Below, one piece after another: positions 1-7,404 of a stretch of 11,725 nucleotides of DNA. The DNA lies in NCBI GenBank assembly GCA_009778865.1, contig WRFJ01000014.1:1-11725 (forward strand), in the 5' to 3' direction. Position numbers and translations under genes: made by a program. The notes under the pieces are model-generated. The model did not search any database. It was not told the origin of the DNA and was given only the letters and a program-made list of their open reading frames with translations. The stretch comes from Chloroflexota bacterium (GTDB taxonomy: Bacteria > Chloroflexota > Dehalococcoidia > Dehalococcoidales > WRFJ01). The first letter of the stretch is position 1. Each line of letters starts with the position of its first letter.

Positions 1-1333
1 CACGGATAGCTACTTCTACTTTATTTAATAAAGCTTGATCATACTGGCCATTTTTAATAAGAGATGTAGCGGCCTGATTAACGCTCATATTGATAGGGCC
101 GTTGTTATGAGTGGTGCCCACTACAAGATTTACTTTAGTTACTAAACCCTTGTCATCACATTCGTATTCGTGAATCAGAGTGCCACGTGGAGCTTCAACG
201 CAGCCAATACCATGTCCAGCCACCAATTTTACCGGAACACGGGTATCAATATCGGTTACCAGTGGATCTTGCAGTATATGCACCACCAATTCGGCGTTAT
301 ATAAAAGTTCAATTAACCGTGCCCAGTTATAAAGTATAGTAGTCTGCGGATAGCGACCGAATCTGTTCCTAAACTCTTTTAGCTCAGCATCAGCCAACGG
401 TGTAGATATATAATCGCACACATTCATGCGAGCCAAAGTATTTACGCGATACTGACCCTGCGGATTATCGTTATCTAGGCTCCAACCGCCCCATTTCTTA
501 GCATAAGGGAATTTAACCATAGCCCAAGGTTCAATATGTTCACCAATATACTCTTTGTAGTCGTTATATTCAAAGTCTGTAGCATCTTGGCCGTCAGCCT
601 TCATTAAACGCAGGTGGCCATCATAAAGGTCTAAAGCGCCATCTTTTTTAACAGTACCCAAAAAACCTGTTTTGATAGCCCCTATAGCTAAAGTCTCTTC
701 GCTAAGTTTATAAAAAATATTTTCTTTAGCAAAAGCTATAGAGAATTTGGCAAATTCCAAAACCTCAGCAGCCATCTTCTGCATCTTCTCACGCTCTTCT
801 TCTGTAAGAGGTTTGGAAACACCACCCGGCACATTTAAAACCGGATGTATGCTGCGGCCGGCAATAATTTCCACCATACGTCCGCAGGTCTGTCTAGCTT
901 TAACTACCTGTTTAGCAATATCAGGTACCTTGCCTATAATACCAATAATATTGCGTACTGAAGGATCAACGTCCATACCCATAATAAAATCAGGACCAGC
1001 CAAAAAATAGAAATGCAAAATATGTTCTTCGCAATAAGCGACGGCGTTTAAAAGTTCACGCAGTCTGTGACCGGCCGGCGGCGGTGTCACGCCGAAAACA
1101 GCGTCCATGGCTTTACCGGCAGCTAAGTGGTGGGAAATAGGACATACACCACAGATACGCGTGGTAATACGAGCCATATCTTCCACCGGACGACCCACCG
1201 CAAAACGCTCAAAACCGCGTAGTTCCATGATCTGCATTTTAGTATCTTTAACATTACCCTGCTCATCAAGATTGATAAGTACTCTGGCTCCCCCTTCAAC
1301 CCTAGTAACAGGCTGTACAACAATAGTTTTCAT
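1..1333 (-). CDS. mvhA: [NiFe] hydrogenase large subunit, MvhA-like (group 3c-type), 3' end outside window
   Basis: This is the catalytic large subunit that oxidises H2 at the Ni-Fe centre and passes electrons to MvhG. I translated it from the minus strand; the frame is open from the ATG at 1333 to the window edge, about 444 codons. The N-terminal nickel-ligand motif RICGVC is at residues 59-64 (C61, C64), followed by ISHH. The sequence up to the edge reads LLNKVEVAIR; in this family that stretch immediately precedes the C-terminal DPCxxC nickel ligands, so only a few tens of residues should be missing. The N-terminus has VTRVEGGARV: the conserved Glu is present, but the His usual in RIEGH is Gly at residue 15. 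It begins 8 nt after the mvhG stop and has only a weak Shine-Dalgarno site (AAAGG, about 12 nt away), so translational coupling is likely. It is the last visible gene of the hdr-mvh operon. The family call is firm; the 3c subgroup rests on the neighbours. Confidence 0.93.
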   Translation of the reverse strand, partial: MKTIVVQPVTRVEGGARVLINLDEQGNVKDTKMQIMELRGFERFAVGRPVEDMARITTRICGVCPISHHLAAGKAMDAVFGVTPPPAGHRLRELLNAVAYCEEHILHFYFLAGPDFIMGMDVDPSVRNIIGIIGKVPDIAKQVVKARQTCGRMVEIIAGRSIHPVLNVPGGVSKPLTEEEREKMQKMAAEVLEFAKFSIAFAKENIFYKLSEETLAIGAIKTGFLGTVKKDGALDLYDGHLRLMKADGQDATDFEYNDYKEYIGEHIEPWAMVKFPYAKKWGGWSLDNDNPQGQYRVNTLARMNVCDYISTPLADAELKEFRNRFGRYPQTTILYNWARLIELLYNAELVVHILQDPLVTDIDTRVPVKLVAGHGIGCVEAPRGTLIHEYECDDKGLVTKVNLVVGTTHNNGPINMSVNQAATSLIKNGQYDQALLNKVEVAIR

Positions 1334-1341
1334 AATCTATT

Positions 1342-2277
1342 CTAGCCTTTCCCACAATTATTTAAGTTGCCGTGAGCTCCTATGTAACGATTAAAAAGGG
1401 CTTTTTTGTCAGGAATAGAAGATGTGTCAGCGCCGATAGAGGCCAGTGCTCCCAGCATGTTAGACATGGGCGTGGTATAAGTGTGTACCGGACCCCAACA
1501 GCCGCGGCATGGCATAAAAGCACGTATACAGCCGGGAACTTCTGCCTCTCCATCTAAACGTTCGGCACAACCGGCACGCGTAACAGGACCTAGACATAAA
1601 ATACCCTGCTCTGCTAGACAACGGGTTTTATTATAATCTCCAGGAGTAAACTGAGCACTGGCCAAAGGACGCTTAGTTTCCAACCCCCATTTAGATTTGC
1701 GCTCTAAAGGACAGGTATCGCATACGCTTTTTTCCGAAAGTTTAAATTCTTCACCCTTTAGCAGGGCGGTTATGGCTTTAGCAATAGAAGCGGGTGTCGG
1801 AGAGCAGCCCGGTAGTATTAAATCTACTTCCACTACCTCGTTTAAGGCATAGACTTTGTTAAGCATCTCTTCAGTGGTCAGTTCAGGTATTTCTGCTTGA
1901 TCGTTATTATTACTTGCACCGTAATAAGCATCATATATTTCTCTGTTAGTAGAAAGGTTGGCTAAAGCCGAAATACCGCCAAAAGCCGCACAGGAACCTA
2001 AAGCAATAAGAACTTTGCTTCTTGCACGAATTTGTTTTGCTGCTTCCCAGTTTTCTTTAGTGCGCACACTACCCGAAATAAGAGCTACATCAGCATGCGG
2101 ATAATCCATTTCCTTACCGTTGCCGTCTTGACCGAAAAATTTACTGTCGGCTAAAACCGGAATATAAACAAATTCCAACTCCGGTAAAACATCCAAAAGC
2201 ACTTCACCCATATCTAATATAGCCACTTCACAACCACCACAACCGGCAAACCATTCTTCAAGAACTCTAACAGGCAT
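1342..2277 (-). CDS. mvhG: [NiFe] hydrogenase small subunit, MvhG-like
   Basis: This 311-residue electron-transfer subunit of the cytoplasmic hydrogenase carries electrons from the Ni-Fe site of MvhA to MvhD. The N-terminus has the proximal-cluster motif CGGC (C13, C16), with further ligands expected at C96 (GSC) and C158 (PGC). Cysteines at 186, 189, 220 and 228, and the group C237, C250, C257, C260 near the C-terminus, fit two more [4Fe-4S] clusters, although exact ligand assignment needs an alignment. There is no Tat signal, as expected for a soluble group 3 enzyme. The ATG overlaps the end of mvhD by 11 nt and is preceded by AGGAGA inside mvhD. The length and Cys pattern match F420-non-reducing hydrogenase small subunits. 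Confidence 0.92.
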   Translation of the reverse strand: MPVRVLEEWFAGCGGCEVAILDMGEVLLDVLPELEFVYIPVLADSKFFGQDGNGKEMDYPHADVALISGSVRTKENWEAAKQIRARSKVLIALGSCAAFGGISALANLSTNREIYDAYYGASNNNDQAEIPELTTEEMLNKVYALNEVVEVDLILPGCSPTPASIAKAITALLKGEEFKLSEKSVCDTCPLERKSKWGLETKRPLASAQFTPGDYNKTRCLAEQGILCLGPVTRAGCAERLDGEAEVPGCIRAFMPCRGCWGPVHTYTTPMSNMLGALASIGADTSSIPDKKALFNRYIGAHGNLNNCGKG

Positions 2278-2734
2278 CTGGCTCTTCTCCTTTCTTTTTA
2301 AACGGATTGGGGCCTAGTTTAGTTATTAAATCAGTCATTTCCTGAGCTGTTTGAGCAAATTTACCGCCCTCGGCAGCCGATATCCATTCTATACGAAAAC
2401 GCTGAGCTTCTAGACCATAATCGGGCAGCATTTCCTGTATAACTTCGGCACGTCTGGCAGCTTTTTCATTGCCGTTTATATAGTGGCAATCACCCATATG
2501 ACAACCCAATACCATTACCCCATCAGCGCCTTTAAGTAAACTGTTAATTACCATATCTGCATGTACCATCCCGCTACACATAACGCGCACGATGCGCAAG
2601 TTGGTGGGATATTTAGTGCGGTTAACACCGGCTAAATCAGCAGCACCATAAGAGCACCAGTTACAGCAAAAAGCGATGATGGTGGGAATAAACGGCTGGC
2701 ATGACTTACTTAGCGATTCTAACTCTGGCGACAT
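2267..2734 (-). CDS. mvhD: MvhD, iron-sulfur linker between hydrogenase and HdrA
   Basis: This 155-residue protein belongs to the MvhD/FlpD family, whose members carry a [2Fe-2S] cluster and deliver electrons from the hydrogenase to the HdrA flavin. The family signature is visible: FCCNWCSYGAADLAG (C23, C24, C27), VMCSGMV (C53) and GCHMGDCHY (C78, C83). The length is normal for a stand-alone MvhD. A good Shine-Dalgarno site (GGAGGTG) lies about 6 nt before the ATG. The gene overlaps the end of hdrA by 16 nt and the start of mvhG by 11 nt, placing it physically between the Hdr and hydrogenase modules, as its function predicts. The C-terminus (from about residue 146) is a short Lys/Glu-rich tail. 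Confidence 0.94.
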   Translation of the reverse strand: MSPELESLSKSCQPFIPTIIAFCCNWCSYGAADLAGVNRTKYPTNLRIVRVMCSGMVHADMVINSLLKGADGVMVLGCHMGDCHYINGNEKAARRAEVIQEMLPDYGLEAQRFRIEWISAAEGGKFAQTAQEMTDLITKLGPNPFKKKGEEPDAC

Positions 2735-5700
2735 AATTCCACCTCCGAGTTTACTTGCAAAGCGGCATCTACTGTAGCCATAATCTGACGGCCGGTAAAA
2801 TTAAGTACCTGCATACCGCGTTTAGGACAGGTGCCGGCACAAGTGCCACAACCATGGCAGCGCACAGGGTCAGTCTTAGCAGCACTCTTGGCAACACCGT
2901 TTGCTTCAACTAATTCCACTAAAGAGATAGCCCCGTAAGGACAGGTTTCCACACAATAACCGCAGCCGTCACAGTGTTCTGGTATAACATTAGCCACCGA
3001 AGCTTCCAGTTTAATGGTAGGACTACCAATAATAAGAGCAGCTCTGGCAGCCGTAGCCTGGGCCTGAGCAATAGCTTCTTCCAAAAGTTTGGGAGAAGCA
3101 GCTAAACCGCACAAGAATATACCGTCGGTAGCAAAATCTACTGGGCGCAGTTTTATGTGAGCTTCTAAGAAAAAGCCGTCTTCACCAACGGTGGTTTTAA
3201 GAAGCTTACCGAGCTCCGAAGTGCCATCTGAAGGCGCCACACCGATTGAAAGGGCCAGTTTATCAGCAGTTATAGTGACCGGTTGACCCAGTAAAGCATC
3301 GTTAACGGTTATATAAAGAGCATCTTTTTGAGCTGCTACCTGTGGACTATCACCATCGTTAAAACGGATAAAGCGCACACCCAAATCTCTAGCCTCGTTA
3401 TATAATTTTTCATATAAGCTGTAAGTACGCATATCGCGGTATAAAATGATTACATCAGTTTCGGGATGTTGCTGTTTTACTACAACAGCATTACGTACGG
3501 CATTGACACAGCATACTCTAGAACAATACTTATGCTCATCATTACGACTGCCGACGCACTGTATAGAAACCAAGCGTTTAATATTCCAATTGGTATCTGC
3601 TAACAGCCACGGTACTTCGCCCTGTCTAACAACACGGCTGTCCTGACTATAAAGAAATTCCCCTGTTTTGGGAGTATAAGGAGTACCGCCGGTGGCTACT
3701 ATCACCACGCCAGTGTTAATTTTAGCTTCCGTTCCTTTTATGTTACGTAAATTTAAACTAAAATTACCGGCACTGCCGCCAAAATCGGTAAGTTCGGTAT
3801 CCATATATAAAGAAATATTTTTATGGTTTTTAACTTTACTAATAAGATTGTTAAGTTTAGGAATAGCTTCGCTTTTATCATTTAAATAACGACTAGTTAT
3901 CATATTGCCGCCCAGCTTATCTGTACGTTCAATAAGTATCGTTTTATATCCCTGTTCGGCAATTTCCAAAGCTGCCGACATACCAGCCGCACCACCGCCG
4001 ATAACTGCTGCCTCCTGTACGATCTTAACATGCAAAGGATGCAGCGGATTAAGATGGCTGGCAGAGGCCACCGTCATACGTATCATATCCTTAGCTTTAG
4101 CAGTAGCCCGCTCGTTTTGACCAGCGTGTACCCAAGAACAGTGATTACGGATATTACTCATCTCCACTAGATAGGGGTTTAAGCCAGTCTCGGCCAAAAG
4201 TTCCTGAAACACCGGTAAGTGAGTTTTGGGAGAACAGGCAGCCACTACTAGACGATTTAAATTATGTTCCACAATAGCTTCTTTGGTCTTAGCACCAGTA
4301 TCGGTAGAGCAGGCAAACATTTGATTGGTGGCAAACACCACCCCGGGTAAGGTTTGAGAATATTTAACCAAATCATCAATATCCAAAACACCAGCAATGT
4401 TTTTACCACAGTGGCAAACAATAACGCCAATTCGCAACTCTTCACCCAATATATCCCTTTCCTCGGGATATATTTTTTCGGTAACCAAAGTGCCACGCTC
4501 ATCTTTGAGTAAAGAAAGGATTTTAGAAGAAGCCGAGTTAGCCTGTACTACGCTATCAGGAATATCACGCGAGCCAGTAGCCACACCAGCTACATATATA
4601 CCCTCTTTATTAGTTAATACCGGCTCGTAGCTTTCTGTTTTGACAAAACCGTCTTCCTGAGTCTTAAGACCCAGAATATTAAAGATGGAATCAGCGCTCT
4701 TAGATGGACGTAAGCCGCAGGAAAGTACCATCATCTCTGTTTGGGCATCAGCTAATTTACCGTCCTCGGTAATATAACGTAAGTTAAGATTTTTATTGGA
4801 TGGCTCCTCTTTAATAGTAGAGAGTTGACATCTGACATATTTTATGCCCATAACTTTGGCGCGCTCAAAGTAAGCTTCAAAGCCTTTGCCGTAAGCGCGC
4901 AGATCGGTATAGTAGATGGTAATATCCACTTCGGGGTGGTATTCTTTAATAATTATAGCTTCCTTGGTGGCATACATACAGCATACCGATGAGCAGAAAT
5001 TGGCATCTTCGGTACGACTACCCACACATTGCAAAAAACCAATTGATTTAGGCATTTGTTTGTCGGAAGGGCGTTGCAAATTGCCTACTGTAGGTCCAGA
5101 AGCTGAAATCAGACGTTCAAGCTGCAGCGAAGTCAAAACATTAGCATAGCGGCCAAAGCCCAGTTCACTGCGCTCAGAAGCATCATATAAATTAAAACCA
5201 GTGGTTACCAAAATGGCGCCAACATTTAAAGTTAGGAGTTTGGCAGTATCATCCAAGCGAATAGCTTTAGGGTCACATACCAATTCACAGGCATGGCATT
5301 TGCCATCTTTAAAGAAAAAGGCGCAGGAAGCAGTATCTATAACCGGAAAGTTAGGAGTAGACTGGGCGTAAAGTTTATAAATAGCTTTACGCTTGCCCAT
5401 ACCCTGATCAAACTCTGAAATCGCTTTGTAAGGACATTTTTCAATGCATAAATCACATCCCGTACATTTTTCTTCGTCAATATAACGCGGTTTTTTATTA
5501 ATGGTAACAGTAAAATTACCGGCCTCACCGCTAACAGATTTAATCTCGGAATGAGTAAGCATAGTGATGTTGGGATGATTGGAAATAGCAACTAAACGCG
5601 GAGAAAGCGAACACATAGCGCAGTCATTAGTGGGAAAAGTTTTATCTAAGGCCACCATAGTACCGCCGATAGCCGGTTTTTCGTCTTGTAAATAAACTTT

Positions 5701-5790
5701 AATGCCGCTGTCAGCTAAATCTAAAGCCGCCTGCATACCAGCCACGCCAGCACCTATAATTAAAGTTGAGCCTATTTTTTTATTAGCCAT
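2719..5790 (-). CDS. hdrA: HdrA-like bifurcating flavoprotein with two FAD domains (tandem/fused)
   Basis: HdrA is the flavin-based electron-bifurcating subunit of heterodisulfide reductase complexes. This 1023-residue version is much longer than a usual HdrA (about 650-670). Order of modules: FAD domain 1 with GAGVAG at 13-18 and FPTNDCAMC at 52-60; an inserted two-cluster ferredoxin (C109, C112, C115, C119; C156, C165, C168, C172); the FAD-domain signature CVGSR...CC at 255-271; the HdrA N-terminal-type iron-sulfur domain at about 452-585 (CHCG at 459-462, C494, C519, C551); FAD domain 2 with GGGAAG at 598-603 and CVGSR...CC at 745-761; and a C-terminal two-cluster ferredoxin (C940, C943, C946, C950; C978, C981, C984, C988). 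FAD domain 2 lacks the inserted ferredoxin; FAD domain 1 lacks the N-domain and the C-terminal ferredoxin. The ATG overlaps the hdrB stop by 8 nt. A QmoA-plus-HdrA fusion is another way to describe it. The reading frame is unbroken. Confidence 0.93.
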   Translation of the reverse strand: MANKKIGSTLIIGAGVAGMQAALDLADSGIKVYLQDEKPAIGGTMVALDKTFPTNDCAMCSLSPRLVAISNHPNITMLTHSEIKSVSGEAGNFTVTINKKPRYIDEEKCTGCDLCIEKCPYKAISEFDQGMGKRKAIYKLYAQSTPNFPVIDTASCAFFFKDGKCHACELVCDPKAIRLDDTAKLLTLNVGAILVTTGFNLYDASERSELGFGRYANVLTSLQLERLISASGPTVGNLQRPSDKQMPKSIGFLQCVGSRTEDANFCSSVCCMYATKEAIIIKEYHPEVDITIYYTDLRAYGKGFEAYFERAKVMGIKYVRCQLSTIKEEPSNKNLNLRYITEDGKLADAQTEMMVLSCGLRPSKSADSIFNILGLKTQEDGFVKTESYEPVLTNKEGIYVAGVATGSRDIPDSVVQANSASSKILSLLKDERGTLVTEKIYPEERDILGEELRIGVIVCHCGKNIAGVLDIDDLVKYSQTLPGVVFATNQMFACSTDTGAKTKEAIVEHNLNRLVVAACSPKTHLPVFQELLAETGLNPYLVEMSNIRNHCSWVHAGQNERATAKAKDMIRMTVASASHLNPLHPLHVKIVQEAAVIGGGAAGMSAALEIAEQGYKTILIERTDKLGGNMITSRYLNDKSEAIPKLNNLISKVKNHKNISLYMDTELTDFGGSAGNFSLNLRNIKGTEAKINTGVVIVATGGTPYTPKTGEFLYSQDSRVVRQGEVPWLLADTNWNIKRLVSIQCVGSRNDEHKYCSRVCCVNAVRNAVVVKQQHPETDVIILYRDMRTYSLYEKLYNEARDLGVRFIRFNDGDSPQVAAQKDALYITVNDALLGQPVTITADKLALSIGVAPSDGTSELGKLLKTTVGEDGFFLEAHIKLRPVDFATDGIFLCGLAASPKLLEEAIAQAQATAARAALIIGSPTIKLEASVANVIPEHCDGCGYCVETCPYGAISLVELVEANGVAKSAAKTDPVRCHGCGTCAGTCPKRGMQVLNFTGRQIMATVDAALQVNSEVELCRQS

Positions 5791-6661
5791 GACACACGAC
5801 CTTGGAGGCTATTTCTTTGGCACCAATAAAGTGGGTCTTAAAATGCATCTGTTCACCACTAGCCCCCAGAGCCATACCCAAAAGCTGGGTAAAGTATACT
5901 ACTGGCATAGCGTATTTTTTACCAGCAGCTTGCTCAATAGCCTTTTGTCTGGTATCAAGATTGGTTTGGCAAAAAATGCAGGGGTTGGCAATAATACCAG
6001 CCCCGCAAGCTAAAGCATTATCAAATATCTTCTCACTCATACTTTTAACAATATCGGGGCGCATAGTGGTAAAATAGCCGCCACAACACTCGGTTTTATA
6101 AGACCAGTCTATTGTTTTATAGCCGGCAGCACGCAGAATATTATCCATAGTCATAGGATATTCAGTATTATCATTAAAACCAACAATATGCGGTGGGCGT
6201 ACCAGTAAACAGCCGTAATAAGAAGCTATCTTTACTTTTTCTATCTTGCATTTCTCAAATGCTTCTATCTTGGCCAGCATTTCGGGAGTAGAGAAAAATT
6301 CCAGCGGATGTAAAACATCGATTTTTTTATTAAATTTATATCCCAACACTTCTTCGATATCTCGGCGCATTTTTTCATCACCGTAAAACTCGTGCTGAGC
6401 ATTTTTAAAACGAGCATAGCAAGCCGAACAAGGCACTATAACGGCATCCAGTTCCATCTTTTCTACCGCCATAAGATTACGCATTGGCAGCGCAGCAGAT
6501 AAAAGGCGTGAATTGTGATGAGTAACAGTTGAACCGCAGCACATCCAGTCCTCTATTTTAACCAGTTCTGTGCCCAGTTTATCACAGCAGAAGCGGATAG
6601 ATTGGTCATATTCCTTACCCATAGCCGGCAAGGAGCAGCTTTCATAATAAGCAATTTTCAT
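5783..6661 (-). CDS. hdrB: HdrB, heterodisulfide reductase catalytic subunit
   Basis: In HdrABC, HdrB reduces the disulfide substrate using two non-cubane [4Fe-4S] clusters held by duplicated CCG domains. Both complete cysteine sets are present in this 292-residue protein: C9, C41-C42, C78, C81, and C151, C192-C193, C228, C231. The spacing matches characterised methanogen HdrB almost residue for residue, so the catalytic centre should be intact. The physiological substrate is unknown; outside methanogens it need not be CoM-S-S-CoB. A strong Shine-Dalgarno site (AAGGAGGG), inside the end of hdrC, lies 9 nt before the ATG; the hdrC stop is 1 nt upstream. The C-terminal 20 residues (KTHFIGAKEIASKVV) are less family-typical. 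No transmembrane segments are seen, so the protein is cytoplasmic. Confidence 0.94.
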   Translation of the reverse strand: MKIAYYESCSLPAMGKEYDQSIRFCCDKLGTELVKIEDWMCCGSTVTHHNSRLLSAALPMRNLMAVEKMELDAVIVPCSACYARFKNAQHEFYGDEKMRRDIEEVLGYKFNKKIDVLHPLEFFSTPEMLAKIEAFEKCKIEKVKIASYYGCLLVRPPHIVGFNDNTEYPMTMDNILRAAGYKTIDWSYKTECCGGYFTTMRPDIVKSMSEKIFDNALACGAGIIANPCIFCQTNLDTRQKAIEQAAGKKYAMPVVYFTQLLGMALGASGEQMHFKTHFIGAKEIASKVVCHG

Positions 6662-6662
6662 A

Positions 6663-7232
6663 TTATTCTTGGCCCTCCTTGGTTTTAACTTTTTTGGCTA
6701 TGCGGCGTATTTCGGCTTTATTTTGTGAGGGCGGCAAAATTTCCATCTTACCCTGAGATATCAGCTTTAAGCCCATGGGGATATCGGTAAATAAATTTAA
6801 TGTTCGCAGTTTTAAAGGCAGCATAATACCCAATTCATACATCTTGCCGAAAGAAGTAATGTTTTTGCCGGCAATATCCCAAAATAGTGCAATATCTTTT
6901 TCTTTAGGTTTACGGCCTTCGGCCCTGGCTATCTGTGAAAGCTTATCCATAATGGCCGGGGTATCTATCTTAAATGGACAACGAGTAACACAGGCACCGC
7001 AGCCTACGCAAAGCCAGTAAGTGTTAGATTCTAAGACCACATCTTTAAGGCCTAAGCGTACAGCGTGCAACAATTGCACGGTGTTTAAATCCATTTTTTC
7101 TACCATGGGACAACCAGCTGCACACTTACGGCATTGCAGGCAATTATTGATATCTACGTTTTGTGCCAAAGCCACAGTATCGGCAAATGTGGTTACCTGC
7201 TTTTCAGCTATGATATTTACTGTTGTACTCAT
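6663..7232 (-). CDS. hdrC: HdrC, ferredoxin-like electron-transfer subunit
   Basis: This 189-residue iron-sulfur protein relays electrons from HdrA to HdrB. It contains two classical [4Fe-4S] motifs: CLQCRKCAAGCP (C31, C34, C37, C41) and CVGCGACVTRCP (C75, C78, C81, C85). The remainder is a helical C-terminal domain ending in a basic tail (residues about 170-189), consistent with soluble HdrC. It is the first gene of the operon. The ATG at 7232 is preceded by GAGGTG just 2 nt away, a slightly close Shine-Dalgarno site, and by a purine-rich stretch. The promoter and palindromic operator lie about 85-115 nt upstream. Being soluble and next to hdrB, it is not a HdrE/DsrM-type membrane partner. 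Confidence 0.93.
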   Translation of the reverse strand: MSTTVNIIAEKQVTTFADTVALAQNVDINNCLQCRKCAAGCPMVEKMDLNTVQLLHAVRLGLKDVVLESNTYWLCVGCGACVTRCPFKIDTPAIMDKLSQIARAEGRKPKEKDIALFWDIAGKNITSFGKMYELGIMLPLKLRTLNLFTDIPMGLKLISQGKMEILPPSQNKAEIRRIAKKVKTKEGQE

Positions 7233-7288
7233 GGCACCTCTTTTCTTTTCTCTAAATTAGTTAATATCCGCCCATAAAGACAAAAACA

Positions 7289-7309
7289 GGAGTGTACATT
7301 TCACACCCC
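7289..7309 (-). terminator. hairpin plus U-run at the start of the hdr leader (terminator- or attenuator-like)
   Basis: On the minus strand, arms GGGGTGT (7309-7303) and ACACTCC (7295-7289) pair over 7 bp with one G-U, closing a 7-nt loop. TGTTTTTG follows at once (7288-7281). Given a start near 7311, this stem-loop forms at the extreme 5' end of the hdr mRNA. It could stop readthrough from elp3, attenuate the operon, or simply protect the 5' end. The stem is short, so termination would be weak. Confidence 0.35.
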
Positions 7310-7317
7310 ATAGCTAT

Positions 7318-7347
7318 ATTTTAATGGGCATATGCCCATTTTGTCAA
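7318..7347 (-). promoter_or_regulatory. sigma70-type promoter of the hdrCBA-mvhDGA operon
   Basis: Read on the minus strand, a perfect -35 box TTGACA (7347-7342) is followed by an 18-bp spacer (7341-7324) and a TAAAAT -10 box (7323-7318; 5 of 6 consensus). Transcription would begin near A7311, giving a leader of about 79 nt before hdrC. Box positions are read directly from the sequence; activity is inferred. An 18-bp palindrome fills the spacer. Confidence 0.75.
7323..7340. promoter_or_regulatory. perfect 18-bp palindromic operator inside the hdr promoter spacer
   Basis: AATGGGCATATGCCCATT is a perfect inverted repeat with no central gap (9-bp arms). It lies between the -35 and -10 boxes of the hdr promoter, sharing only the first T of the -10 box, so a bound dimer would block RNA polymerase directly. 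A lone half-site ATGGGC recurs on the minus strand at 7275-7270, in the leader. The cognate regulator is not encoded in this window. Confidence 0.7.
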
Positions 7348-7348
7348 G

Positions 7349-7366
7349 TTTTTTTACAGTTTTTTT
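7349..7366 (-). promoter_or_regulatory. phased A-tracts, probable UP element of the hdr promoter
   Basis: On the minus strand the 10-mer GTAAAAAAAC occurs twice (7368-7359 and 7357-7348), repeating at 11 bp, about one helical turn. The proximal A7 tract ends one base before the TTGACA -35 box. This is the position and composition of an UP element contacted by the RNA polymerase alpha subunit, and phased A-tracts also bend DNA. The function is inferred. Confidence 0.5.
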
Positions 7367-7404
7367 ACGATTAAAAACAGTTATTTTCTTGTTTATAATA
7401 CAAC

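Noticed and set aside
1107..1394. Plus-strand ORFs opposite the hdr-mvh operon (for example 747-1010, 1107-1394, 3905-4120, 5702-6013)
   Set aside because: They are antisense to genes with clear conserved motifs and read as low-complexity shadow translations.
2719..5790. Frameshift or assembly artefact joining two hdrA genes
   Set aside because: The frame is continuous over 1023 codons, the linker between halves reads as normal protein, and the modules are complementary rather than duplicated end to end.
1..7232. Origin from a methanogenic archaeon
   Set aside because: Gene content alone would allow it, but the near-consensus sigma70 promoter argues for a bacterium, and the hdrCBA-mvhDGA order and fused HdrA are not the usual methanogen form. 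Not strictly excluded.
7323..7366. Plus-strand intrinsic terminator: palindrome followed by T-runs
   Set aside because: No plus-strand gene lies upstream; both flanking genes are on the minus strand. The same bases form a well-spaced minus-strand promoter with an operator and A-tracts, which explains them better.
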